A stretch of 64,000 nucleotides of DNA from NCBI RefSeq assembly GCF_019976755.1, contig NZ_AP023441.1, forward strand, positions 1,550,001 to 1,614,000. The letters are read 5' to 3'. Positions 25,406-34,813 of the stretch are shown here, in pieces. Positions within the stretch are counted from its first letter, which is position 1. Each line of letters begins with the position of its first letter. Origin of the DNA: Nostoc sp. MS1. Lineage in GTDB: Bacteria; Cyanobacteriota; Cyanobacteriia; Cyanobacteriales; Nostocaceae. The notes beneath the pieces were generated by a model, which searched no databases, had not been told where the DNA came from, and was given only the letters and a program-made list of their open reading frames with translations. The position numbers were made by a program, and so were the translations under genes.

Positions 25406-28042
25406 ATGCCAGGCAATGAGTGGGAAAAAATTCGCCACATTCTAGTTGTCCAAGACTTACAAGGACATCGCACTATACCACTGCAAGAGGCTACTTATTC
25501 TATTGGACGGCATAATAGTAATGCTATTGTTATTCATTGTCGCTCAGTATCAAGACAACACGCCATTCTATTGCGGGTAACTATTCCTGGAACTGACCAA
25601 TGTAGCTTTCGCATTATCGATGGTAACTTTAAAGGACAAGGAAGTACTAATGGTTTAATTGTAAACGGCAATAGATGTTATTCTCATAATCTCCAGCACG
25701 GGGATGTGATTAGCTTTGGCAGCAATCAAGCTCAGGCTAAGTATTACGCTGTTTCCCACATTTCCGAAAAAGCTTTTTTTGCATCTGCACAAGCAGATGA
25801 TTTATCTGGTTTTTTATCTGATAAATCCCAAGTTGCTAATCCTTTTCAAACCGTAATTGTTGATACTGAGTTTGAGGGTGCTAGTGAGAATGCCTTAGCA
25901 CGTTTAGCATCGTTTCCAGAACTGATACCCAATCCAATTATTGAAACAGATGTAGAGGGAAAAGTCACCTATCTCAATCCGGCTGCTGCTCTTAAGTTCC
26001 CAGATTTACGGGAACTTGGCCCAGAGCATCCTCTGTTAAAAGGAATTTTGAATGTTACGGAAAATCCTAAAATTAATCCTTTTGTTCGGGAAGTGACTGT
26101 TGGCGGAGCAGTTTTTGAGCAATCAGTTCATCATTTATTAGAAAGTGATTTAATTAGAACTTATATTACTAGAGATATTACTGAACAAAAACAAGCAGAA
26201 ATCGAACTACGTCAGCGCGATCGCCTATTACAAGCAGTAGCGGAAGCTACTAATTGCTTGGTTGTGGAAATGAATTATGAAACCGCTATTGGCAAAGCTC
26301 TAGCTGTGGTGGGTGAAGCGGCTAAGGCTGACCGTGCTTATTTATTTAAAAATCATGTTCACAATGGTAAAGGGGCAGCCGTCAGTTTGCAATTTGAATG
26401 GTATCGCTCTCATCTTTCGTCTGCTCACCTCCACTGGCAAAATCAATCCTATCAGTCTGTAGGATTAACACGTTGGTATAGTATTTTATACAGTGGTCAT
26501 TCAATCAATGAACTGACGCGAGAATTACCCGATGCCGAACGCGAACTCCTGAGACGAGATGGTGTTCAATCGCTATTATTAGTCCCCCTGCATTTAGAAG
26601 GTAAATTTTGGGGGTTCTTGGGTTTAGCAGATTGCAGTCAAGAACGTTACTGGTCAAAACATGAAGAATCGACGCTGTTAACAATGGCAGCTAGTATCAG
26701 TGGTGCTTGGCAACGCCGACAAGTAGAAGAAAAAATTCGCTACCAAGCACTGCATGATTTACTGACGGGATTACCTAATCGCTTATTATTTAACGAATTA
26801 CTTGCTAAAGCTATAGCCAATGCGTTGCGCCGTCAAGAGAGTTTAGCGGTGATGTTTCTTGACTTAGACCGCTTCAAAGTAATTAATGATACCCTTGGTC
26901 ATAGTTTAGGCGATCGCTTATTACAACAGGTGGCGCGAAGATTGGGGGACTGTCTGCGCAGTGGAGACACTGTTTCTCGTTGGGGAGGTGATGAATTTAC
27001 CATCCTTTTGCCACGAATTAAATATTTAGAAGAAGTCACTCAGGCAGCTTGCAGGATTTTAAAAGCTTTAGAAGATGTTTTCGATTTAGATGGTCATGAG
27101 CTTTACGTCAGCGCTAGTTTAGGCATCGCCTTGTTGGATGAACATAGTCCTGATGCGGAAGCTTTAATTAAACACGCCGATGCAGCTTTGTATCACGCTA
27201 AAGACGCAGGTAGAAATAACTATAAATACTACACTACTAGTTTAAGTGGCAAAACTCCTGAACTACTAATTTTAGAAAAAAGCCTGCGCCATGCTCTAGA
27301 AAACCAAGAATTAACAGTGTACTATCAGCCCCGCGTCAATATTTTCACAGGACAAATTACAGGGATGGAAGCATTGTTACGCTGGCAGCATCCCCAAATG
27401 GGGGTGGTAGCACCAAGTGTATTCATTCCCATTGCAGAAGAAACTGGACTAATCATACCTATTGGGGAATGGGCGTTACGAACAGCCTGTATGCAGACTC
27501 GTGCCTGGCAACAAGCTGGACTACCACCGTTAAAAATGGCTGTAAATCTGTCTCCTAAACAGTTCCGCCAACCCAATTTACTAGAAGTTGTCTCGCAAAT
27601 TCTAACAGAGACAGGATTAGCACCTGAGTTTTTAGAGTTGGAAATTACAGAAACTACAGCAATTGAGGACTTAGAATTTACCAGGAGTGTGTTAGAAAAA
27701 TTACAACTGATGGGTGTTGATATTGCTATTGATGACTTTGGTACTGGTCATTCTTCCCTATCGAGATTACAACTTTTACCGCTCCACACCTTGAAAATTG
27801 ATGCGTCTTTCATCAAATCATTGACCACAGATGCCAGGGTCGCACACATTGTTAAGGCGATTGTAGCATTGGGCAGAAGTTTGGGTTTACAACTAACTGC
27901 TGAAGGGGTGGAAAAACAAGAAGAATTTGATTTTTTAAAGTCAATTAATTGTGAGAATGTCCAAGGTTTCTTTTTCTACAAACCTCTTTCTGCTGAAAAA
28001 GCTACGGAAATTCTTGAGGGGAAAGATAGAGATAATTCGTAA
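25406..28042 (+). CDS. FHA-PAS-GAF-GGDEF-EAL c-di-GMP signalling protein
   Basis: An 878-residue soluble protein. The FHA domain (about 25-110) has the phosphothreonine-binding layout YSIGRHNSN, VSRQHAILL and STNGLIVNG. A short PAS module follows (LIPNPIIETDVEGKVTYLNP), then GAF (about 285-440), GGDEF (about 450-610, RWGGDEFTILL with RSGD five residues before) and EAL (about 625-870, MEALLRW, DDFGTGHSSL, LKIDASFIK, AEGVEK). Both catalytic halves look intact, so it could make and break c-di-GMP, with the RSGD site allowing product inhibition. The FHA domain suggests control by a Ser/Thr kinase partner. It is a single gene; its stop codon lies within a TAATTCG repeat. Confidence 0.95.
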   Translation: MPGNEWEKIRHILVVQDLQGHRTIPLQEATYSIGRHNSNAIVIHCRSVSRQHAILLRVTIPGTDQCSFRIIDGNFKGQGSTNGLIVNGNRCYSHNLQHGDVISFGSNQAQAKYYAVSHISEKAFFASAQADDLSGFLSDKSQVANPFQTVIVDTEFEGASENALARLASFPELIPNPIIETDVEGKVTYLNPAAALKFPDLRELGPEHPLLKGILNVTENPKINPFVREVTVGGAVFEQSVHHLLESDLIRTYITRDITEQKQAEIELRQRDRLLQAVAEATNCLVVEMNYETAIGKALAVVGEAAKADRAYLFKNHVHNGKGAAVSLQFEWYRSHLSSAHLHWQNQSYQSVGLTRWYSILYSGHSINELTRELPDAERELLRRDGVQSLLLVPLHLEGKFWGFLGLADCSQERYWSKHEESTLLTMAASISGAWQRRQVEEKIRYQALHDLLTGLPNRLLFNELLAKAIANALRRQESLAVMFLDLDRFKVINDTLGHSLGDRLLQQVARRLGDCLRSGDTVSRWGGDEFTILLPRIKYLEEVTQAACRILKALEDVFDLDGHELYVSASLGIALLDEHSPDAEALIKHADAALYHAKDAGRNNYKYYTTSLSGKTPELLILEKSLRHALENQELTVYYQPRVNIFTGQITGMEALLRWQHPQMGVVAPSVFIPIAEETGLIIPIGEWALRTACMQTRAWQQAGLPPLKMAVNLSPKQFRQPNLLEVVSQILTETGLAPEFLELEITETTAIEDLEFTRSVLEKLQLMGVDIAIDDFGTGHSSLSRLQLLPLHTLKIDASFIKSLTTDARVAHIVKAIVALGRSLGLQLTAEGVEKQEEFDFLKSINCENVQGFFFYKPLSAEKATEILEGKDRDNS

Positions 28043-28059
28043 TTCGTAATTCGTAATTT
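28033..28059. repeat. Short tandem heptamer repeat (TAATTCG)n overlapping a stop codon
   Basis: Three copies of TAATTCG plus a partial copy. The first copy supplies the last codons (AAT TCG) and the TAA stop of the FHA-GGDEF-EAL gene, so the array sets the end of the reading frame. Confidence 0.8.
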
Positions 28060-28076
28060 ATAAGAAATATAGGTAG

Positions 28077-28093
28077 GGTGGGCATTGCCCACC
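28077..28093. terminator. Perfect GC-rich hairpin between convergent genes
   Basis: GGTGGGC (28077-28083), loop ATT, GCCCACC (28087-28093) in the 65-bp gap between the convergent FHA-GGDEF-EAL gene and argS. There is no long T run, so it is either a weak bidirectional terminator or one of the dispersed GTGGGCATTGCCCAC repeats. Confidence 0.5.
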
Positions 28094-28107
28094 AAAGAAA
28101 AGCAAAA

Positions 28108-29874
28108 TCACATTCTCTCTAACACCTCAATACCCAATAACGACAAGCCTAGTTTTAAAGTTCTTGCTGTTAAATCGCACAGAACTAAACGGGATGTCCG
28201 CAGTGGTTCCTCCGCACTTAATACAGGAACACCTTGATTGCGATCGTAAAAAGCATTGAATTTTTTACTTAACTCATAGAGATATTCACACAAGCGGTTA
28301 GGAAGTAAATCTTCTTCTACAGTCCTAACAATTTCGCCTAGTTGTAGTAAGTATTTAGCTAAGGCAAATTCCGTTTCATGCTGTAATATGACTTTGGCAT
28401 TATCTCCCAACTGAGCAAAGTCAATTTCCCCCTTACGGCTAATACCTTGAATCCGGGCATAAGCATACAACATATAAGGGGCAGTATTGCCTTTTAAATC
28501 CAACATTTTATCGTAACTAAAAATATAGTTACTTGTGCGGTTTTGGCTTAAGTCGGCGTATTTCACCGCACTAATACCAACTACCTGGGCAACTTTATCA
28601 ATAAATTCTGTTGTTTCTTCCCGTTCTTCTTCTTTTAATCTAGCTTCTAAATCTGCATGAGCGCGAGAAATTGCTTCATCTAACAAATCCCGTAACCTAA
28701 CAGTATCACCGGAACGGGTTTTAAATTTTTTCCCATCTTCCCCTAACACCAAACCGAAGGGAACGTGAACCAGTTCCACATCATCAGGAACCCAGCCTGC
28801 TTTACGTGCTACTTGAAAGAATTGGGCAAAATGATTTGCTTGTCCCGCATCGGTGACATAAATAATCCGTTTTGCTTCATCTTTTTGAATGCGGTAACGT
28901 AGTGCGGCTAAATCTGTTGTGGCGTAGTTATAACCGCCATCAGATTTCTTGACGATTAAGGGTAAAGGTTCGCCTTCTCTATTTTTGAAACCATCTAAAA
29001 AGACACATTTTGCCCCTTCACTTTCTACTAATAAACCAGACTTTTCTAAATCTTCTACCACTGTTGGTAGTAAGGGATTATAAAAAGATTCACCGCGTTC
29101 AGTTACTTGAATATCAAGCAAATTATAAATTACTTGAAATTCTTGCCGTGATTGTTCACATAATAACTTCCAAGCATGAAGCGTATCTTCTGCGCCTGCT
29201 TGTAATCTCACAACTTCTTGGCGTGCAGTTTCTTGGAAGGTTTCGTCTGCATCAAATCTTAGCTTGGCTTTGCGATAAAAACTGACTAAATCACCAATAT
29301 CTAAAGCATTGGCTGTTGTCAGAGCTTGGGGGTAAACTTCTCTTAGGTAAGCAATTAACATGCCAAATTGCGTACCCCAGTCACCCACATGATTTAACCG
29401 CAATACATCATGTCCGCGAAATTCTAAGATCCGGGCAATGCAATCACCGATAATGGTAGAACGCAAGTGTCCGACGTGCATTTCCTTAGCAATATTCGGT
29501 CCGGAAAAATCGACAATTTCTCGTTGTGGGTGTTTAGCTGTAGGAACGCCTAAGCGTGAGTCTGCGTGAATAGCCTGGAGTTGTGCTTCTAAGTATGCTG
29601 TTTTCAGCTTCAGGTTAATAAAACCAGGGCCAGCAATTTCTGGAGTTTCGCAGATTTGGGAGACATCCAACTTCTCAACAATAGCAGAGGCGATCGCTCT
29701 CGGCGGCTGTCCTAACTTTTTACTCAACGATAAAGCAACGTTGGCTTGATAATCACCAAACTTAGGATTACTAGCAGGAACTAAAATCGGATCTACTGTG
29801 GCGTACTCATCACCAAAAGCAGCAACCATTGCCTGCTCAAGTTTTACTTTTAGTTGTTCTTGTGTAGCGTTCAT
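28108..29874 (-). CDS. argS: Arginyl-tRNA synthetase
   Basis: A 588-residue class I synthetase. The HIGH-type motif lies in GPNIAKEMHVGHLRSTIIGD, the N-terminal additional domain precedes it (NPKFGDYQANVALSLSKKLG), and the C-terminal anticodon-binding DALR domain ends LLGIEVLERM. As in many ArgRS, the KMSKS lysines are replaced (FKTRSGDTVRL). It is a cytoplasmic essential enzyme charging tRNA-Arg. The length is normal for bacteria. The ATG start is at 29874. Confidence 0.98.
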   Translation of the reverse strand: MNATQEQLKVKLEQAMVAAFGDEYATVDPILVPASNPKFGDYQANVALSLSKKLGQPPRAIASAIVEKLDVSQICETPEIAGPGFINLKLKTAYLEAQLQAIHADSRLGVPTAKHPQREIVDFSGPNIAKEMHVGHLRSTIIGDCIARILEFRGHDVLRLNHVGDWGTQFGMLIAYLREVYPQALTTANALDIGDLVSFYRKAKLRFDADETFQETARQEVVRLQAGAEDTLHAWKLLCEQSRQEFQVIYNLLDIQVTERGESFYNPLLPTVVEDLEKSGLLVESEGAKCVFLDGFKNREGEPLPLIVKKSDGGYNYATTDLAALRYRIQKDEAKRIIYVTDAGQANHFAQFFQVARKAGWVPDDVELVHVPFGLVLGEDGKKFKTRSGDTVRLRDLLDEAISRAHADLEARLKEEEREETTEFIDKVAQVVGISAVKYADLSQNRTSNYIFSYDKMLDLKGNTAPYMLYAYARIQGISRKGEIDFAQLGDNAKVILQHETEFALAKYLLQLGEIVRTVEEDLLPNRLCEYLYELSKKFNAFYDRNQGVPVLSAEEPLRTSRLVLCDLTARTLKLGLSLLGIEVLERM

Positions 29875-29984
29875 ATATAAATACTATCTGTCACAGGCGA
29901 AATGTGGCTGTTGAGTGTGGAATCAAGAAAGGCTTGATTATTCTAACTCTAAAATATAACCAGCTAATCTAACTGAAAACTGTC

Positions 29985-30173
29985 ATGGTACAGTACAACC
30001 CCTTAAGCTGTCTTCCATCCTTGGTCAAACTTGCAGACTCCAGTGCTATCCCAGTGGATAACGAATTACAAAACCTGATTCTTAATAGATGTTATTTTAG
30101 CGATCGCCAAATGCAAAATCATCTCACAGCATCAACAGCAATATTGACTAGGCTAGTATTAGAACAAGGATAA
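29985..30173 (+). pseudogene. Probable N-terminal remnant of a Uma2-family gene
   Basis: A 62-codon frame begins MVQYNPLSCLPS and continues IPVDNELQNLI, which closely resembles the start of one Uma2/DUF820 subgroup (MVQYNPL..LPS..ELPDSDDTPVDNELQ, from memory). After about residue 32 the likeness ends abruptly and the frame stops at 30173; the nuclease core is absent. A further open stretch (about 30204-30280, ARVSNLLNDERESAWNSP) in another frame may be an unrelated fragment. Best read as debris of a decayed gene; a real small protein cannot be excluded. Confidence 0.4.
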
Positions 30174-30367
30174 TTCAGCGTTTACTCAGGATAGACACGA
30201 TGCACGAGTCAGTAATTTATTAAATGATGAAAGAGAAAGCGCGTGGAATAGCCCTCAACTTGTTAGCAGAGGGCATGTGAATTGAAGCTAACACCTACGG
30301 TGGGCTTGCGCCAACGCTCGAATTACTGGTTTAACAGTGGAAGTTGTGCAACAATGACAACAGAAAT

Positions 30368-31861
30368 CTAGATAAATACTTCTGGGGTAAAGTTGCCGTG
30401 AAGACCGTAGGGTACATGATGCTTAAGATGTAGCCGCGCTACAGGGCCTTTATTAAAATCACTAGCATCTAAAATAAATACATCCGAACGATGATGAGCC
30501 GCATCATACACTAAAGCCAGTATCCAACCATCATCTTCCTTTTCTGCACCCGGACGAGGTACAAAAATAGGTTCACCCATAAAACCGCGTGGTGCTGCAC
30601 TCCAAAGCTGTCTTTCCCCAGACTCTAAATCTATTTTCAGTAATGCTTGTAATGGTGCATTACCTGTAGCTGCATGAGCCGCACCTATATATAAGTATCG
30701 GTAAGAATGCCCCACATTAGCAGGGTGGATGGTAGGAAACTCGCAACAACGAGCCTCAATTAACTTACGTTCTACCGTCCCATCCTTGAGGTTAAGGTAA
30801 AAGCGCCAAAGTTGTCCAGGTGCGATCGCTTCAAAATCAACTTGACGAAAATCGCTTTCCGGCTTTACTTCTGGTAAAGAGTCGTAGCAAATCGAGTCTA
30901 CAAAAATTTCCTCTCCCACTGCAAAAGCATTAATGTGATGGAAGATAAAACCCGATCGCACTTTTAATATTTTGACCTGTTCTTGTCCAGCTTGAGGAAA
31001 GCGAGGAATAACAATAATTTTTGTTGGCTGATTTTTCTGTACTTGAATACACTCACCAGCACCACGTAACCCTAAAGCAAAAGGTATGGGGTTAAAATTA
31101 ACAGGGTTTTGAAATAGAATGCAGTAATTAGGCGTGATGGCAAAATCGTGGATAAAACAAAACCCTGGCACATGGTGAGCGTGTTTTCTCACAACCTCAC
31201 CCGCCGGATTTAACTCAAAAATGGTGATTTTAGTGGATAATCCTGGCTTAATTGAAAAATTAACTAAGCAAGGTGCGCCATTATCTTGTTCACAACTAGG
31301 GTCAAATCGGGGATGAGCGCCAAAAGCTTCACCTGCTGATAAAACGCCATTAAAATATTCTCTACCCAAGGTTGCCAAAGTTTTAGGGTCAAGACGGTAA
31401 GGTTCGGAAGCCTCCCACAATGCCAAAAGTTTATTACCCCAATAAATGACATTTGTGTTAGCAATATTTTTCAATTTGAAATCAAAAATATTTGCTAACC
31501 AACCACCTGGTTTTTGAGTACCAAAAACTCCACGATGCAGAATTTTACCAGCGTTTTTTTCTGCTAAATATCCTTCTGTATGTACAAAACGGTTGCGATA
31601 ATGAGCGCGACCATTCACAAAGGTGATGCGGCTAATCATACCATCGCCATCAAATGGATGATGAATACTTTGCCCGTTTATATCAAGTAATCCTGGCCCA
31701 TTTCTAAATAATGTACCTTGCAATTCTGAAGGAATTTCTCCTTCTAAATCATCAATCCAATAATCAAATTCTTGCGTTAGAGATTGATATCCCCCTTGCC
31801 AGTCTTCACGAGTATATGACTTTTGTGAAGTGTCTTTTTCTTGAGTTTTGAAACTTTGCAT
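30368..31861 (-). CDS. Carotenoid/apocarotenoid cleavage oxygenase
   Basis: A 497-residue RPE65-family enzyme if started at ATG 31861 (MQSFKTQEKD); a longer frame to 31930 is less likely. Iron-binding His candidates lie in AHPRFDP, HDFAITPNY, FHHINAF and the C-terminal LHGNFTPEVF. FRNGPG and HPFDGDGMI are typical N-terminal blocks. The family cleaves a double bond of carotenoids or apocarotenoids using Fe2+ and O2. The position near the ketoacyl synthase, isomerase, ycf4 and psbD matches my memory of the Anabaena NosACO gene, an apocarotenoid 15,15'-oxygenase making retinal-like products; that specificity is inferred. Confidence 0.93.
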   Translation of the reverse strand: MQSFKTQEKDTSQKSYTREDWQGGYQSLTQEFDYWIDDLEGEIPSELQGTLFRNGPGLLDINGQSIHHPFDGDGMISRITFVNGRAHYRNRFVHTEGYLAEKNAGKILHRGVFGTQKPGGWLANIFDFKLKNIANTNVIYWGNKLLALWEASEPYRLDPKTLATLGREYFNGVLSAGEAFGAHPRFDPSCEQDNGAPCLVNFSIKPGLSTKITIFELNPAGEVVRKHAHHVPGFCFIHDFAITPNYCILFQNPVNFNPIPFALGLRGAGECIQVQKNQPTKIIVIPRFPQAGQEQVKILKVRSGFIFHHINAFAVGEEIFVDSICYDSLPEVKPESDFRQVDFEAIAPGQLWRFYLNLKDGTVERKLIEARCCEFPTIHPANVGHSYRYLYIGAAHAATGNAPLQALLKIDLESGERQLWSAAPRGFMGEPIFVPRPGAEKEDDGWILALVYDAAHHRSDVFILDASDFNKGPVARLHLKHHVPYGLHGNFTPEVFI

Positions 31862-31958
31862 ATCTAAAAATGAGAGTATGAGATGAAAAAGCTTTCTCTC
31901 TGTGGAGAAGAATGAAGAATTTTTATTCAAACACAGAGGCTCAGAGACACAGAGTATA

Positions 31959-33338
31959 TTATTCGGGTACTAAATTAGATACTTGGCTATTAGCAGAATC
32001 TGGCACTAATACCGAAGTTTCAGCTTCTGCTTCATCAGATGGCAACCAGTTGAGAAACGGCAATGGTAATAGTGTGCTGAGGTTAGTAATTAATACCAAA
32101 AGCCAAAGTGAATCAAAGTTAGTTTCTGTAATTCCCAGCCAGTGCATGATGATAGCGCCTACTTCGTAAGAAACCATGCCTGCTAAGTTGAAGACTGACA
32201 TTAATAAGGCGAATAATGTAGCTTCTACACCAGGAGGGCAAAGCCTAGCTGATAATACCAACACTGGCATGTAGGCAATTTGTCCCATGACGGTGAGAAC
32301 AAGGCTATCACCCAAACTAAACCAACGGTCATCTATCCCTAAAGCTCTGTTTGTGTGTGTTACCAACAGCAGCATTGTCATTCCCAGAACTGTGGAGATA
32401 ACTGTACTCCAACCAAAAATTAGTCGAAAAGAAACGCTTTTTAAGAAACGTTGAAAAATCCAAACACCAATTAAAGAAGCAAGACTTGTCACTAAACGTA
32501 CTCGCCCTAAAAATTCTGGTTCAAAATGGAGTTCGTTTGTGCTGAAGAAGAAAAAGGCTGAGTCAGCAGTAGGTGTGGCTTGCCAAATAAAAATAAATGC
32601 TGTTGGTAGCCAAATACTTTTTTGTGCGAATGCTTGGCGCAGTTGTTGTAATTGATGCTTGACACTGAGGAGATTGGTGTTGCTGTCATCTTTATTAACG
32701 GGAGACTCAGCAATCAACCAAGCTACTCCTGAGATAATGAGAGGGAATGAGGCGGTAATCCAAAATACTGTTCGGGTGGTGAAATGTTCAAGCAGCAACC
32801 CGCTAAAATACGCTGTGATCAAGCCACCAAAGGCAGAAGCACCCCAACATAATGCTTGTAGTGATCCAACATTTGCCTGAGATTCTGCTCTGGCGCGTTC
32901 CACAACTAGCGAGTCAACTATCACATCACTCACTGCGACGGACAGAGAACCAAGAGCGATCGCTAAAGCTGCCGCCCAGCTAGTATGAACTATTGTGGCC
33001 AAACTCACCCAAGATATCGCCCCCAGTATTCCTGATAGCACTAGGTAAGGTCGGCGACGATAGCCAAATATCGGTAAGCCATCTGAGATAAAGCCAAATA
33101 ATGGTTTTATCATCCAAGGTAAGGCAACAACTCCTAATAATGCTGATACCTGTACAGGACTTAGCAATAATTCATCCTTAAGAAAAAAGCTGACGGCTAG
33201 CCGGGCTAACCCCAAAATTCCCTGGACAAAATAGACGCTAAGGATGGCAATTAATTCGGTAGTGGGTTCATTACCGAAAAAGATTTGCTTTGTTACTGAG
33301 TCTTTGACCTTGGACAAGCCAGAGGAGTCAATCAGCAT
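31959..33338 (-). CDS. BT1/FBT-family MFS transporter
   Basis: A 459-residue membrane protein with about twelve hydrophobic helices. The signature of the folate-biopterin transporter (BT1) family is seen in FVQGILGLARLAVSFFLKDE, LPWMIKPLFGFISDGLPIFG and YRRRPYL. Plant and cyanobacterial members include a folate carrier of the plastid envelope; the substrate here is not shown. It is located in the cytoplasmic membrane. It lies on the same strand as the carotenoid oxygenase, 97 bp upstream of it, so the two could be co-transcribed. Confidence 0.9.
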   Translation of the reverse strand: MLIDSSGLSKVKDSVTKQIFFGNEPTTELIAILSVYFVQGILGLARLAVSFFLKDELLLSPVQVSALLGVVALPWMIKPLFGFISDGLPIFGYRRRPYLVLSGILGAISWVSLATIVHTSWAAALAIALGSLSVAVSDVIVDSLVVERARAESQANVGSLQALCWGASAFGGLITAYFSGLLLEHFTTRTVFWITASFPLIISGVAWLIAESPVNKDDSNTNLLSVKHQLQQLRQAFAQKSIWLPTAFIFIWQATPTADSAFFFFSTNELHFEPEFLGRVRLVTSLASLIGVWIFQRFLKSVSFRLIFGWSTVISTVLGMTMLLLVTHTNRALGIDDRWFSLGDSLVLTVMGQIAYMPVLVLSARLCPPGVEATLFALLMSVFNLAGMVSYEVGAIIMHWLGITETNFDSLWLLVLITNLSTLLPLPFLNWLPSDEAEAETSVLVPDSANSQVSNLVPE

Positions 33339-33408
33339 TTGATGAATATTCTTTAAGTTTTATCTACTTTTCTATCATATCCATTTCTGAAAATATGGCA
33401 TTGAGCTT

Positions 33409-33535
33409 ATACCAATTCAAAATTCAAAATACCCTTCGGGAACGCCAAAGGCGAACAAAATTCAAAATTAAGAAAACTAGACGTAGCATAGGTTTAAGCG
33501 TTTGCATCTGTATTATATTTTTTGTGAATTGGTAT
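33409..33535. repeat. 127-bp element with 11-bp terminal inverted repeats (MITE-like)
   Basis: ATACCAATTCA at 33409-33419 is the exact reverse complement of TGAATTGGTAT at 33525-33535. The interior carries AAAATTCAAAAT twice around CTTCGGGAACGCCAAAGGCG and has no gene. It lies between two minus-strand genes. No clear target duplication is visible. It could be a non-autonomous mobile element or a member of the ATACCAATT intergenic repeats of Nostoc. Confidence 0.5.
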
Positions 33536-33576
33536 TAAAAGAGAAATCAGCTAAATATTGTGGTAAATTCTCCTCT

Positions 33577-34725
33577 CTAACTACTCTTGCCCAAAGCAAT
33601 AACAGCATTTTGCCCACCAAAGCCAAAGCTGAAACACAAAACCCGTTGAATTTGGCTATGCTGGGCTGTATTTACTATATTCAAATCAAATTCTGTTTTC
33701 TGTAACCCGACGCAAGGAGGTATTATTTTTTGCTCTAAAGCTAGAAGCGAAAAAGCTACCCCTAAAGCACCTGATGCGCCTAAAGTATGACCTGTACTGC
33801 CTTTAGTAGAGCTAATTGCTACTTTTGCAGGAAATAATTTTTGAATGACTTGGCTTTCTATTTGGTCATTTAACTGGGTAGCTGTACCGTGAGCGTGAAT
33901 GTAATCAATGTCAACATATTTTAACTGACTACGTTTTAAACATTGCTGAATAGCTGCGATCGCACTCTTACCTTCAGGCTCTAATTGGTTACTATGATAA
34001 GCATCATTTGTCAACCCAAATCCCAAAATTTCGCCATAAATCTTTGCCTGACGCTGCTTTGCTAACTCTTTTGCTTCCAATACAAACACAGCCCCGCCTT
34101 CACCTAATACCAAACCTTCCCGATTCACATCAAAAGGGTAGGCTCCTGTTTTCGCCAATGCCCCCATTTGTTGAAACCCTGACAAAGTTAAAGGCGTAAT
34201 TGGTGCTTCCGTAGCGCCAGCGATCGCTCGTTGATATTGCCCCGTTTGGATGAGAATTGCTGCTTGGGCGATCGCCCAAATTCCTGTAGCACAAGCTGCC
34301 ATTGGTGAAATAATTGCCCCTGTTGCCCCAACTTGTCGTGCCGTAGCGATCGCATTCATGTGGGGTAGAGTATCTAACCAATCTGCTAATTTTTCTTCCT
34401 TGGCAGTTTCACCAGCATAAATTTCTCGTGCTAGTCTTTCCCATACTCCTTGATAACTGCGACTAGAACCTACAACTACTGCACAATCATTTAAAGGTGG
34501 TACTAAAAGAGCATCTTTGAGGGCTGCATCTACAACCACCTTAGTCAAACTCTGTAAATTACTCGGCTTTTCACCAATTAAGCCTAGAGGTAGAGGTGCT
34601 AACTCTGGAAATGGCTGATGCCACTTGATTCCAGACTTACCAGCAATTAAACTTTGCCAACTCTCCTCTAGGCTTGTACCCAAGGCTGAAACTAGCCCAA
34701 TACCAGTTATGACAACTTCAATCAT
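33577..34725 (-). CDS. Beta-ketoacyl-ACP synthase (KAS I/II-like)
   Basis: A 382-residue condensing enzyme starting at ATG 34725 (a TTG two codons upstream is unlikely). The active-site Cys is in MAACATGIWAI, and the two His are in HAHGTATQLND and GSTGHTLGASG, the C-H-H triad of decarboxylating KAS enzymes. The C-terminus is CFSFGFGGQNAVIAL. At 382 residues it is shorter than a usual FabF (about 415), lacking some inserted loops, and is probably a second KAS besides the housekeeping FabF. It would elongate an acyl chain on ACP with malonyl-ACP. Its chain-length role is not predictable. It lies 88 bp downstream of the isomerase gene on the same strand. Confidence 0.92.
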   Translation of the reverse strand: MIEVVITGIGLVSALGTSLEESWQSLIAGKSGIKWHQPFPELAPLPLGLIGEKPSNLQSLTKVVVDAALKDALLVPPLNDCAVVVGSSRSYQGVWERLAREIYAGETAKEEKLADWLDTLPHMNAIATARQVGATGAIISPMAACATGIWAIAQAAILIQTGQYQRAIAGATEAPITPLTLSGFQQMGALAKTGAYPFDVNREGLVLGEGGAVFVLEAKELAKQRQAKIYGEILGFGLTNDAYHSNQLEPEGKSAIAAIQQCLKRSQLKYVDIDYIHAHGTATQLNDQIESQVIQKLFPAKVAISSTKGSTGHTLGASGALGVAFSLLALEQKIIPPCVGLQKTEFDLNIVNTAQHSQIQRVLCFSFGFGGQNAVIALGKSS

Positions 34726-34813
34726 GTGCAATTTGGATTAGAGATGAGAAAACAAAGAAAAGGCAATTATTCCCTTTATTCCCAATTCCTGTAACCAATC
34801 CCTAATCTCATGC

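Noticed and set aside
31912..32169. 85-codon plus-strand frame
   Set aside because: Antisense to the C-terminal part of the BT1 transporter gene; begins in repeat DNA.
33502..33705. 67-codon plus-strand frame
   Set aside because: Runs from the MITE-like element into the antisense of the ketoacyl synthase gene; no support.
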